DNA from: G013214665 sp964649815
Lineage (GTDB): Bacteria > Pseudomonadota > Alphaproteobacteria > Rhodobacterales > Rhodobacteraceae
DNA: 64,000 nucleotides
Direction of reading: 5' to 3'
NCBI GenBank assembly: GCA_964649815.1
Contig: CAZYQC010000005.1
Location: forward strand, 1 to 64,000
Of the stretch, positions 46,860 to 55,699 are shown piece by piece. Every line of letters starts with the position of its first letter. Position 1 is the stretch's first letter. Made by a program: the position numbers and the translations under genes. The notes under the pieces are model-generated. The model was given only the letters and a program-made list of their open reading frames with translations, was not told where the DNA came from and searched no databases.

Positions 46860-48296
46860 ATGCACGATTACCCAGATCTGAACCTCTATATCGACGGTGC
46901 ATGGCGCAAAACAGACGCGCGTATTCCGGTGGTCAATCCGGCGACGGAACAAGAGCTGGGCCAGTTGCCAAAAGCGTCGTCAAAGGACTTGAACGATGCG
47001 CTGAACGCGGCAGAGCGCGGGTTTGCTATCTGGAGCAAGACCGCCCCACGCGACCGCGCAGCGGTGCTGATGCAAGCCGCGGCGCTGATGCGCGAGCGGC
47101 AGGATGACATCGCGCGTGACATTACCGCCGAGCACGGAAAACCACTGTCGCAAGCTCGGCTAGAGGTCATACGGGGCTGCGAATTTCTGGAATGGGACGC
47201 GGGAGAAGCGGTGCGGACCTATGGCCGGGTCATCCCCTCGGCGCAGGGCGTGCGATATGTTGTGCATCACCAACCGATTGGCGTTGTGCTTGGCTTGTCG
47301 CCCTGGAACTTCCCGATGAGCCAGCCGTGCCGCAAAGTTGCAGGCGCGATTGCATCCGGCTGCTCGATCATTCTCAAAGCAGCCGAAGAAACGCCTGCGG
47401 GCGCCATTCACATCGCCCGCGCGTTTCATGATGCAGGATTGCCTGCTGGCGTTTTGAACCTCGTTTTCGGTGACCCTGCAGAGATTTCGACCTATTTGAT
47501 TGAAAAGCCTGCCGTCCGGCTTGTGGCCTTTACCGGCTCGACGCCAGTTGGACGGCATTTGACGACCCTCGCTGCGCAAAACATGACGCGCCCGCTGATG
47601 GAACTGGGCGGGCATGCGCCGGTGATCGTCTGCGAGGACACGGATGTCGAAAAGGCCGCAATCAGCGGCGCCATTCGAAAATATCGCAACGCCGGACAAG
47701 TCTGCACGTCGCCTACGCGGTTTTTCGTGCACAGATCGATCTTTGACGCGTTCAAAACGGCCTTCGTCCAAAAGGCTGCGACAACCCGCGTCGGCAATGG
47801 ATTTGAAGCCGGCGTCGAGATGGGGCCGCTGGCCAATCATCGGCGCGTGCCAGCCTTACAGGCGTTGGTGAAAGACGCCGTTCAAAAGGGCGCAGAATGC
47901 GTTTTGGGCGGCGCAGCACCTGCGAGACCGGGCTATTTTTTTGAGCCGACGGTTCTGTGCAACGTGCCGAAATCGGCTGATGTCATGCAGATCGAACCGT
48001 TTGGACCGCTTGCAATCCTCAACCCCTTCGGCACGCTGGACGAGGCGATCGCGCTTGCCAATGACGTGCCTTACGGGTTGGCGGGCTATGCGTTCACAAA
48101 CCGGGCCGACTATATTGATCGGCTGATCGACGGGGTCGAGGTGGGCAACCTGTCTATCAACACGCTCGAAGCCTCTTTGCCCGAAACGCCCTTTGGCGGC
48201 ATCAAGCATTCTGGCGACGGGCGCGAAGGCGGGACCGAAGGCCTGGAAAACTACATGGTCGTCAAAAACGTCTCGCAAAGCGCTGAAATCGTGTGA
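46860..48296 (+). CDS. NAD(P)-dependent aldehyde dehydrogenase
   Basis: This 478-residue enzyme oxidises an aldehyde to an acid and is most like succinate-semialdehyde dehydrogenase-type members. N150 (SPWNFPMSQ), E248 (MELGGHAPVI) and the catalytic C282 (AGQVCTSPTRF) are all present. FTGSTPVGRHL is the NAD-binding turn. AAAGG upstream supports the ATG. It follows the aspartate dehydrogenase-like gene by 87 bases and likely shares its transcript. Confidence 0.9.
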   Translation: MHDYPDLNLYIDGAWRKTDARIPVVNPATEQELGQLPKASSKDLNDALNAAERGFAIWSKTAPRDRAAVLMQAAALMRERQDDIARDITAEHGKPLSQARLEVIRGCEFLEWDAGEAVRTYGRVIPSAQGVRYVVHHQPIGVVLGLSPWNFPMSQPCRKVAGAIASGCSIILKAAEETPAGAIHIARAFHDAGLPAGVLNLVFGDPAEISTYLIEKPAVRLVAFTGSTPVGRHLTTLAAQNMTRPLMELGGHAPVIVCEDTDVEKAAISGAIRKYRNAGQVCTSPTRFFVHRSIFDAFKTAFVQKAATTRVGNGFEAGVEMGPLANHRRVPALQALVKDAVQKGAECVLGGAAPARPGYFFEPTVLCNVPKSADVMQIEPFGPLAILNPFGTLDEAIALANDVPYGLAGYAFTNRADYIDRLIDGVEVGNLSINTLEASLPETPFGGIKHSGDGREGGTEGLENYMVVKNVSQSAEIV

Positions 48297-48309
48297 CCAA
48301 GCCCGAAGG

Positions 48310-48325
48310 CTATCCTTTGGGATAG
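48310..48325. promoter_or_regulatory. Palindromic site 1 of 3, before algE
   Basis: CTATCCTTTGGGATAG is a perfect 6-bp inverted repeat with a 4-base centre. Its reverse complement, CTATCCCAAAGGATAG, equals the site at 57391-57406. It lies 100 bases before the algE start and is followed by CTAACC-N2-TTGC, also present after site 2. It is likely an operator or activator site. Confidence 0.7.
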
Positions 48326-48424
48326 TGTGCCTAACCGCTTGCTCGATCTTCTGTGCCTTTGTGGAGCTGATGCAAAAGCTCAACCACCGGTAAATTTCTT
48401 CTCGTCTAAACAGCGAGGATTGAA

Positions 48425-49678
48425 GTGGTGCGTGATCCTAAGGTTCAGTTTTGTAGTGTAGTGATGGCTGTTGCGGCCATTGGGGCATTTGCCCTTGGCA
48501 CGCCTTTAGAGGCCAAGCCTAAGGGCGCACAAAAGCCTGCTTCAATCTTTGATGCTGCCAAGCGGAAGAAAGCCAAACATAACCTCTCTGATCGTCTGAG
48601 CTATTCAGCTTATGGCAATGTCCGTTTCCTCTCAGAACGCGACATCGCCAGAGACGACGGTCAGCGCGATATGCGTGAAGAGGTTGCCCTGTCCCTCGGT
48701 TTGGTTGGCCGCGCACAGTTAAGCCACTCGGTTGCGGCTTTTGTGCATCTGGAAGCCAGCTTGAAAGACAAAAAGACCCATGCGGCGTCCTATGGTCGTA
48801 TCATGGACCCACGGGTCAAAGAGGCGTTGGTTGCCTTTTCTCTCTCACCCACAACCACGCTGTCGGTTGGGCGGTTGCGGTTTGCCGATGCGCATAAATG
48901 GGTGGCTGACGCCTCTGTTGATGGTGCGCATCTGTCAATCGCATCGCCCAACCGCGTTCTCGAATTCGCAGCGTTTCGCGGAACCGAAGACATCACATCG
49001 ACCTATGCTATGGCCCATGTTGGTTGGTCGAGCGTAACCGCCCGGTGGGGCGGCATCGCTCTGGCAGAGCGGGACGGGGATCAAAACAGGGTCCACCTGT
49101 CCGGTTATTATTCTCAACGCGTCTCGCCAACGTTTTCCTATCAGGTGAACGTGGCGACCGTCTTTGGAGACGCCGCCAACGGCGAAAATGCGGGTCTGGG
49201 CCTCGATGTCCGCGCAACGAAAAAGTTAGGTGATAGCCCGCTAAATCCGCAGGTGACGCTTGCGTTCGCATATGGGTCCAACGGGTTTCAGCAATCAGGT
49301 GTCCACAGCAACAAAACCTACGACGGCGGGCAGACCCAGTTCCACCGGTACGGAACCGTTTTCCAGCCTGAATTGACGAACCTGGCTGTCGCCAGCGTTG
49401 GGCTTGGTATCCGCCCGTCTCGCAAACTCTCGGCTGACGTCATTGCGAGCTTTTACGCACAGCCGCAGGCATCCACCGTCGGCCCTTCTGCGCGTTTCGT
49501 CGGCAGCACAACCGGCGACGCCCGCTTCCTTGGCTCTGAGATCAGCATTGTCGGAGCCTACCGCCCGTCCAAAAAAACAAAGTTCGAATTGGGTGTCGGA
49601 CGGTTCGAACCCGGTCCCGCCTTTGTCGATCAATCCCCAGCGACCCGCGTCTTTAGCCGGTTCTCAGTTTACTTTTAA
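48425..49678 (+). CDS. algE: AlgE-like outer-membrane polysaccharide exporter
   Basis: This 417-residue protein has a Sec signal ending near LGTPLEA and is predicted to form a beta-barrel. The C-terminal half is typical of the alginate export family: NGFQQSGVHSNK, FHRYGTVFQPELTNLAV, then ELGVGRFEPGPAFVD and a terminal aromatic (VYF). It is somewhat shorter than Pseudomonas AlgE (about 490 residues). GAGG at 48414 supports the GTG at 48425. It is the first gene of algE-F-I-J-X. It would let the polymer out across the outer membrane. Confidence 0.85.
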   Translation: MVRDPKVQFCSVVMAVAAIGAFALGTPLEAKPKGAQKPASIFDAAKRKKAKHNLSDRLSYSAYGNVRFLSERDIARDDGQRDMREEVALSLGLVGRAQLSHSVAAFVHLEASLKDKKTHAASYGRIMDPRVKEALVAFSLSPTTTLSVGRLRFADAHKWVADASVDGAHLSIASPNRVLEFAAFRGTEDITSTYAMAHVGWSSVTARWGGIALAERDGDQNRVHLSGYYSQRVSPTFSYQVNVATVFGDAANGENAGLGLDVRATKKLGDSPLNPQVTLAFAYGSNGFQQSGVHSNKTYDGGQTQFHRYGTVFQPELTNLAVASVGLGIRPSRKLSADVIASFYAQPQASTVGPSARFVGSTTGDARFLGSEISIVGAYRPSKKTKFELGVGRFEPGPAFVDQSPATRVFSRFSVYF

Positions 49679-49702
49679 CCCTCCCAAACAAGGACTTGCG
49701 TG

Positions 49703-50296
49703 ATGTCCAAATTAAACTCCCTTCTTACTTCGGTCCTTGTAGGCGTCTTGCCCATGAGTGCTGCTGCAAACGACACATCGCTTTATGCCGATGCAGCACC
49801 AGAGGACGCCAGCTTTGTGCGCTTTGTCGGCTTCCAAGATCAAACCAGCGCCGAATTCGCGGGTAAGGTTTTTGAGCTTGGCCGCGATGTACACGAGGCG
49901 TACGTGCCTGTGTCATCTGCCAAACTGCAAAACGTAGAAGCGGGCAGCTTTCTGACCGTTGTTAAAGGACAAGGCGGCGAAACGACGGTTATCGCCGAAG
50001 ACAAACGCAGCAACCGCGCCAAGATCGCGCTTGTTCTGGTCAACGCGACGGACCGGGTTTTGGACCTCCGGTTGGCGGATGGCTCCACGCCAGTGATCCA
50101 AGACGTCGCGTCGATGACATCGGGTCTGCGAGCTGTGAACCCGGTGCAAATCTCGCTGGGCGTTTTTGATGATGCGGACGGGTCTTTGTTGGCCCGGTTC
50201 GACGTGTCGATGAAACGCGGCCAGAACCTGACTTTCCTGGCGGATGAGACGGGTGTGCGCTTGGTCGAGAACCGCTTTGCCGCAGTGGCGGACTGA
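49703..50296 (+). CDS. algF: AlgF-like periplasmic O-acetylation protein
   Basis: This 197-residue protein has a Sec signal (LLTSVLVGVLPMSAAA). The mature start, SLYADAAPEDASFVRFV, is the AlgF pattern; two small beta domains follow. AlgF is needed for O-acetylation of alginate together with AlgI, J and X. AAGGA at 49690 favours the ATG at 49703 over the GTG three bases before. It follows algE by 24 bases and precedes algI by 21. Confidence 0.85.
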   Translation: MSKLNSLLTSVLVGVLPMSAAANDTSLYADAAPEDASFVRFVGFQDQTSAEFAGKVFELGRDVHEAYVPVSSAKLQNVEAGSFLTVVKGQGGETTVIAEDKRSNRAKIALVLVNATDRVLDLRLADGSTPVIQDVASMTSGLRAVNPVQISLGVFDDADGSLLARFDVSMKRGQNLTFLADETGVRLVENRFAAVAD

Positions 50297-50317
50297 TGGC
50301 GAGGGAAGGAGACTGAC

Positions 50318-51715
50318 ATGATCTTTTCCAGCCCCATCTTTGTATTCGGCTTCTTGCCGGCGTTCTTGGCGATCTACTACATCGTGCCCGCGCGGTGGCG
50401 GTCGGCTGTCATTCTCCTTGGCTCCTACGCCTTTTACGGCTGGTGGCGACTGGATTACCTGGCCTTGATCTTTGGCATGTCACTGATCAGCTTCTGGGCC
50501 GCGGCGGTGGCTCACAAGGCCACAACAGAGCGCGCAAAGCGCTGGGCTGTGCGGCTGGGCGTCGGTTTCGACCTCGCCGTATTGGGATACTTCAAATACA
50601 CGATGTTCTTTCTCACGGGGCTAAGTGATCTGTCTGCGGCCCTGGGTGGAGCTGACATCACTGTGCCGTCTATCATCTTGCCGATTGGCATCAGTTTTCA
50701 CACGTTCCAATCGATTAGCTACATCATTGATGTCTCTCGGAAAGACGCACCCCCTGCGCGCAGCTTGATCGATTTCCTCGCGTTTGGGTCTTTGTTCCCA
50801 CAGCTCATCGCTGGCCCGGTGTTGCGCTACAAAGACCTCGCTGCCCAATTCGCGTTCCGCATCCATTCTGCCGACCTTGTTCTGCGTGGGATCGGGCGAT
50901 TTGCGCAGGGCTTGGCGATGAAGTTGCTGATCGCTGACAACGTAGCACCGCTTGCAGACCGTGTCTTCGCCGCCGAGAGCCCGACACTGGTCGAGGCCTG
51001 GCTTGGCGCGGGCGCTTATTCGATCCAACTCTTCTTTGATTTCGCTGGGTATTCGGCAATGGCCATCGGGTTGGGTTTGATGATCGGCTTTCGCTTTGTC
51101 GAAAACTTCAACGCGCCCTATCGCAGCCAATCCATCACCGAGTTTTGGCGCCGGTGGCACATCAGTCTGTCACACTGGTTGCGCGACTACTTGTACCTGC
51201 CGTTGGGCGGTAACCGCAAAGGCCAGGTGCGCACATACGTCAACTTGATGCTCACTATGGTTTTGGGCGGTCTGTGGCACGGCGCGAATTGGACGTTCAT
51301 CGTCTGGGGCGCTTGGCACGGTGCTTGGCTCGCGTTGGAACGGGCGCTGGGCGCCAAGACCAAAGGGTCAATCTGGCCCGCCGCACTGGCCTGGCCGATG
51401 ACTTTGTTGATTGTCATGTTGGGGTGGGTCGTCTTCCGTGCTGAAACCCTTGGTCAGGCATTCGGCGTCTATGCTGGAATGGTCGGGGTCAACGGCTTGC
51501 CCATGTCCATCGATATGGCCTGGCAAACTCAGCCGACGGAATACGCGGCCCTCGCAATCGGCGCGTTGCTGAGCGTTTGGGGCAAGGATCTGGCCAAAGC
51601 CATAGAGACAACGCCGCAATACGCGCAGCGCATGACCGAGGCGTCTTTGCTGGGGTTTGCGTGCCTCGCTTTGGTCGCCCAAACCCATTCCCCCTTCCTT
51701 TACTTCCAGTTCTGA
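50318..51715 (+). CDS. algI: AlgI-type MBOAT O-acetyltransferase
   Basis: This 465-residue polytopic membrane protein passes acetyl groups from the cytoplasm to periplasmic acetyltransferases. The MBOAT core reads FWRRWHISLSHWLRDYLYLPLGGNRKG, and the conserved histidine lies in GGLWHGANWTFIVWG. Length and motif positions match AlgI. It is flanked by algF and two SGNH acetyltransferase genes, the classical acetylation set. Confidence 0.92.
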   Translation: MIFSSPIFVFGFLPAFLAIYYIVPARWRSAVILLGSYAFYGWWRLDYLALIFGMSLISFWAAAVAHKATTERAKRWAVRLGVGFDLAVLGYFKYTMFFLTGLSDLSAALGGADITVPSIILPIGISFHTFQSISYIIDVSRKDAPPARSLIDFLAFGSLFPQLIAGPVLRYKDLAAQFAFRIHSADLVLRGIGRFAQGLAMKLLIADNVAPLADRVFAAESPTLVEAWLGAGAYSIQLFFDFAGYSAMAIGLGLMIGFRFVENFNAPYRSQSITEFWRRWHISLSHWLRDYLYLPLGGNRKGQVRTYVNLMLTMVLGGLWHGANWTFIVWGAWHGAWLALERALGAKTKGSIWPAALAWPMTLLIVMLGWVVFRAETLGQAFGVYAGMVGVNGLPMSIDMAWQTQPTEYAALAIGALLSVWGKDLAKAIETTPQYAQRMTEASLLGFACLALVAQTHSPFLYFQF

Positions 51716-51725
51716 GGTTTTTGCT

Positions 51726-52775
51726 ATGCGATACGTTCTCCCAGATGTGTCCACGATGGCCGCGTTATCGACTGTCTCATTGCTTGGCGCGGTTGGTGTC
51801 ATGGCGCACATAGACGTTGACACACCCGACGGCACGTTCGACGCCATCGATGGATCGTTGCAAGTTGTGTACGAACAACGCTTCGACGATGCCAACCCAC
51901 TGCAAAACATAGCCGTTTCCACCATCAGCGCCCTGCGCTGGGGCCTGTTTGGCCAAGGGACGCCTGATCTTGTCGTTGGGCGCGATGGTTGGTTGTTCAC
52001 CGCGGAAGATTTCCAAAATGACGCCGATTTTGAACCTCGGTTCAATGCAGCGATCGACCAAGTTGCCCACGTGAACGCCGTCTTGGCTGCGCAAGGCATC
52101 AAGCTTTTGATCGTGGCGTTGCCGGACAAAGCCGAGGTTTATCACGATAAACTTGGGTTCGCGCGCAGCGAACGCGTCGCGATGCGTCACCGGCATTTTG
52201 TTAGGGATGTCCAATCCACTGGTGCGGCCATCGTGGACGGGTTTGCAGCCCTTCAAGCAGGCCGCGCGCAGCAAGAGACATTTCAGCGTGATGACACGCA
52301 TTGGTCGTCTTTCGGCGCCAAAATGGTTGCGGCGCAAATCGCGGATTGGATCCAGACCTACGATCTGGATCTCAGCCACGCAGAGGTCACGACCACCTAC
52401 ACCGGGTCCCAGCCGCATGATGGCGATCTGCTTCAGTTTGCGGACACCGGGATGTGGCGCGCCTTTGTCGGCCCGGATCAAAGCACGATCGCGCAGTATG
52501 AAACGACCGTTGTTTCGTCTGGCGGTCTGTTTGGCGATGCGGCTGTAGAGGTTGCTTTGGTTGGAACAAGCTATTCCGCCAGGACGGAATGGCATTTTGT
52601 CGACCACCTGCAAACCGCCTTGCAATCCGAAGTGGTCAGCTTTGCCACAGCGGGCGAGGGGCCTTTTGCACCCATGAGCGAGATGCTCAACGCCGATGAA
52701 TTCAAAGAAAACCCTCCCAAAATCGTGATCTGGGAAATCCCAACACGGTACACAACACTGGATATTCAATCATGA
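51726..52775 (+). CDS. algJ: AlgJ-like SGNH O-acetyltransferase
   Basis: This 349-residue protein has an N-terminal hydrophobic anchor (residues about 10-27) and a periplasmic SGNH-like domain. The catalytic Asp and His are in DDTHWSSFG (D190, H192), and the nucleophile region is VGTSYS (279-284). GRDGWLF at 85-91 is another AlgJ/AlgX family motif. It follows algI by ten bases and overlaps the next gene by ATGA. Confidence 0.85.
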   Translation: MRYVLPDVSTMAALSTVSLLGAVGVMAHIDVDTPDGTFDAIDGSLQVVYEQRFDDANPLQNIAVSTISALRWGLFGQGTPDLVVGRDGWLFTAEDFQNDADFEPRFNAAIDQVAHVNAVLAAQGIKLLIVALPDKAEVYHDKLGFARSERVAMRHRHFVRDVQSTGAAIVDGFAALQAGRAQQETFQRDDTHWSSFGAKMVAAQIADWIQTYDLDLSHAEVTTTYTGSQPHDGDLLQFADTGMWRAFVGPDQSTIAQYETTVVSSGGLFGDAAVEVALVGTSYSARTEWHFVDHLQTALQSEVVSFATAGEGPFAPMSEMLNADEFKENPPKIVIWEIPTRYTTLDIQS

Positions 52776-54082
52776 AACGCTCAACCCCCTTTGCCCTGGC
52801 CGCCGCGCTATGCGCCTTTGCCATTCCAGCCGATGCCGCGCCATATTGCGCAGACCTCATGTCGAAAGACACGCTGCCGTCAAAATATGCGAAACGCGGT
52901 CCCTTCTATTCGGACAAGGCCGATGGATGGATCGTTGGTCAGGACCAGCTGAAATCGAATTTTGAGGTTTCAACAGAAGTCGACATGTTGTGGCGCGAGA
53001 TCAAAGACACCTTTGCCGAACATGGCATTGCGCTGTCTGTCTTGGCAGCACCGCCGCGACCCATGTTCGCCTCAGAGCAGGTTTTGTCACAGGCGGGCTA
53101 TTCCAGCGATAAGATTGCCACCGAGATTGCCCAGCCGTTTTCGACCTACATCGCAGCGTTGAACGAGGCTGGCCTCACGGCGCCTGACCTGTCCAAACTG
53201 GCCCAAGGTCCGATGGACAGCCCGTTCTATTTCCAACGCGACACGCATTGGACGCCGTTTGGTGCAGCGCAAGCCGTTGCGCATCTGAGCGTCGCAATGC
53301 AAGGCGGCGAGGTGCCTGACGCTTTGGACGGGTTGACCTTTGACCAAAGCTATTCCGAAAAAGGATCGCTCAGCGCTGTTGTCGAGAAAACGTGCGGTAC
53401 ACGCCCGGCTGCCGAGGATGTGGTTGCAACCAACTATGCGAAATCTGGCGCGGCTGCCGACCTGTTGGGCGATGCAGGTGCCGCTGATGTGGCGTTGGTC
53501 GGAACTAGCTTTTCCGACCGCTACAAAAGAGACGCATACCAGGTCGCTGACGCTTTGGCGTTTGCCCTGGACACGCAAGTTGACAATTTCGCGCTGACCG
53601 GCGGTGGCCTCGTCGGGGCTATGCTGTCGTTTATCGAAAGCGGGGCCTTGGTTTCGGGGCAATATACCCGCGTTGTATGGGAAAGCCCGTACACGGCTCC
53701 GCTGACGAATGTGCATGGTCTGCGCCAGGTTTTGGGTGCGCTAAAGGCCGCAGGGCGCCCCGACGTACAGGCTTTGGGTGAGGTGCACGTCAGCGACGAT
53801 TGGGTGACGCTGAAAGGTAAGTTTCCCTATGCGGCAGCAAGTGGCCTGCAAATCCGCCTGCCCGGTGCGACAACCGGAAAATTGTATGTCGAACTTGTAA
53901 CCGCCAGCGGCGACAAAACGAAAATCAAGCTGATCAAATCAGACCGCATCCCCGCCGAAGATCGCACCGAGAGTTGGACGCTCTCGCTCGCTGGATTGGC
54001 AGATATCGAGGTCGATCGCATCAAACTGCGACTTGTTGGCGAAGACCAGAAACACTCAGCTCAGGTGTTGCTCATGAACTAA
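52772..54082 (+). CDS. algX: AlgX-like SGNH acetyltransferase with C-terminal beta domain
   Basis: This 436-residue secreted protein has a signal peptide ending at ADA. The SGNH-like domain includes FQRDTHWTPFG (D157, H159) and VGTSFS (243-248). The last ~110 residues form a beta-rich region like the carbohydrate-binding module of AlgX. In Pseudomonas AlgX performs the final acetyl transfer to mannuronate. A paired AlgJ plus AlgX is the full acetylation set. The start overlaps the preceding stop. Confidence 0.8.
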   Translation: MKRSTPFALAAALCAFAIPADAAPYCADLMSKDTLPSKYAKRGPFYSDKADGWIVGQDQLKSNFEVSTEVDMLWREIKDTFAEHGIALSVLAAPPRPMFASEQVLSQAGYSSDKIATEIAQPFSTYIAALNEAGLTAPDLSKLAQGPMDSPFYFQRDTHWTPFGAAQAVAHLSVAMQGGEVPDALDGLTFDQSYSEKGSLSAVVEKTCGTRPAAEDVVATNYAKSGAAADLLGDAGAADVALVGTSFSDRYKRDAYQVADALAFALDTQVDNFALTGGGLVGAMLSFIESGALVSGQYTRVVWESPYTAPLTNVHGLRQVLGALKAAGRPDVQALGEVHVSDDWVTLKGKFPYAAASGLQIRLPGATTGKLYVELVTASGDKTKIKLIKSDRIPAEDRTESWTLSLAGLADIEVDRIKLRLVGEDQKHSAQVLLMN

Positions 54083-54092
54083 GCCACAACCC

Positions 54093-54106
54093 GCTCTGAT
54101 CAGAGC
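54093..54106. repeat. 14-bp perfect palindrome after algX
   Basis: GCTCTGATCAGAGC is fully self-complementary and lies ten bases after the algX stop. There is no T run, so it is not a standard terminator. It precedes the second CTATCC palindrome by about 30 bases. Confidence 0.4.
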
Positions 54107-54134
54107 TCCACACCCCAATTCCGCGCACAAAGAC

Positions 54135-54158
54135 GTGGCTATCCGAAAGGATAGCCAC
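54135..54158. promoter_or_regulatory. Palindromic site 2 of 3, before alg44
   Basis: GTGGCTATCC-GAAA-GGATAGCCAC has perfect 10-bp arms, the longest of the three copies, with the same CTATCC-N4-GGATAG core as the sites before algE and algD. It lies 114 bases before the preferred alg44 start. CTAACC-N2-TTGC follows it, as at site 1. Confidence 0.7.
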
Positions 54159-54271
54159 CCTAACCTGTTGCGTGTTCGAACTGCACGCATGGAGAGCAGA
54201 GGTTTTCCGTGATCAAGAGTACATCACTCCTGTCAATGCCCGCGATGTCAGCGGGGAGAATGGAGTATTTT

Positions 54272-55699
54272 ATGAACATTCGCCACGAATGCCCTATGCC
54301 GGATCTGTCCTTTGCAGTGACAGCGCCTTTGGGTGTTCAAAAGGCGGATGGGACTGAATTGGTCGCCGACCGCTGGACCCTTGCGGGCCTGTGGGTTGAT
54401 CCCGAAGAAACAGATGTCGCTGGTCGCGTAATCCTGACGGTCCCTTTTCAAGGGGTGTTTGTCGCCTTTCCCGCAGACCTTCGCGCGACCGAGCACGAGG
54501 GATTTTATGTTTTCCACGAGCTAACGGTGCGCCAACGCGAAACCCTATCGGCTTTTCACCGGGGCGTTCTGTCCGGCACGATGGTGTCGACATCTGAAAT
54601 GATCACAAGCCTCGATACGCCCGTCGACCTCGTTCCTATGGGGGAAACACAAGAAGAGGAGGCCGCTGGCAAGGCCAAGGAAAAACCCCGGCTTTTGCGC
54701 GCGATCTACAATTCGGCCTTTTACGTCGTGCTCGCCCTGACATTGGTTGCAATGCTGGGCGATCAGATTTGGTCGCGTGTCGCGCGGATCAACTTGGACC
54801 ACGCACGGTTCAGCGCCCCGATTGTTACATACGGCGCGCCCGAGGCAGGCTATGTCGAAGTGTTCAACGTCTCAGTCGGAGATGTCGTCCGCGCCGGCGA
54901 CGTTCTCGTGAAGATCGAAGACCCCGATCGCGAGAGCGATGTTGAAGACACCCGTGCCGAAGTTCTGCTGGCGGAGCGGCGATTGGAAGCGGCGCACGAC
55001 CGGCTCGCCCAGCATGAAGCGCAGAAAGATCTGATCCGGGCGCGTCTTTGGGCCGATTTTTATCGTTTGTGGGCGCCTTGGCGCGCGAATGAGCCCCGCT
55101 CGACAATCTATCCAAAGCCCATCCAGCAAGCTTGGCAGATTTTGTACGCCTTCGACCGCGGTCGCGATGCCGGGTTCACCAACTATTTCGAAACACGCGA
55201 CATTTTGTTGGAAACCATCCGCGAGCGTGATCTCGATTTGCGCCGTTGGAAACGAGATCTGCGGCACAAAAAAGCAGCCGCTGACGAATTGGTTGTGCGC
55301 GCCCGCAAGTCGGGCACGGTGTTTGCAGTGCATTCGATGGAAGACAACTTTGTTGGCCGCAACGACATGCTTGTTGAAATAGAGGATCAATCACCGCGGG
55401 TCGCTGTAGGCTGGCTGGACGACAGCATGGCGACGAAGGTTTACGTCGGGATGCCTGCCGACATCACCTATGTCCATCAAGGCAATTCAAAGCGAAACGC
55501 GGGCGTCGTGACCGATATTCAGGCGGGCACAGACGTCGCGCGGCCGGACACGTTTGGCATGATCGTGACGATCACCGCCGACGAGGTCGGCGTGAAAAAC
55601 AGCCGGAAATGGTTCCGCCGGAACGCCCCTGCAAAAATCGAGCTAAAGCGCCTCGAAGGATGGTGGAGCAAGGAGGCCTCTGACGATGGAAGCTCCTAA
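54272..55699 (+). CDS. alg44: Alg44-like co-polymerase with degenerate PilZ domain
   Basis: This 475-residue protein has an N-terminal PilZ-like beta domain (1-110), a membrane segment (about 145-165) and a HlyD-like periplasmic part (lipoyl-like PEAGYVEVFNVSVGDVVRAGDVLV, coiled coil, second beta half). This is the Alg44 layout. Canonical PilZ needs RxxxR and (D/N)xSxxG; here the first is reduced to RHECP and the second to RWTLAG, so c-di-GMP binding is doubtful. GGAG before the ATG at 54272 supports this start; GTG at 54209 is an alternative. It overlaps alg8 by 14 bases. Confidence 0.82.
   Translation: MNIRHECPMPDLSFAVTAPLGVQKADGTELVADRWTLAGLWVDPEETDVAGRVILTVPFQGVFVAFPADLRATEHEGFYVFHELTVRQRETLSAFHRGVLSGTMVSTSEMITSLDTPVDLVPMGETQEEEAAGKAKEKPRLLRAIYNSAFYVVLALTLVAMLGDQIWSRVARINLDHARFSAPIVTYGAPEAGYVEVFNVSVGDVVRAGDVLVKIEDPDRESDVEDTRAEVLLAERRLEAAHDRLAQHEAQKDLIRARLWADFYRLWAPWRANEPRSTIYPKPIQQAWQILYAFDRGRDAGFTNYFETRDILLETIRERDLDLRRWKRDLRHKKAAADELVVRARKSGTVFAVHSMEDNFVGRNDMLVEIEDQSPRVAVGWLDDSMATKVYVGMPADITYVHQGNSKRNAGVVTDIQAGTDVARPDTFGMIVTITADEVGVKNSRKWFRRNAPAKIELKRLEGWWSKEASDDGSS

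Noticed and set aside
48310..48325. Palindrome as a transcription terminator of the aldehyde dehydrogenase gene
   Set aside because: Arms are only 6 bp with no T run, and the same sequence recurs before alg44 and algD at similar distances, which fits an operator better.
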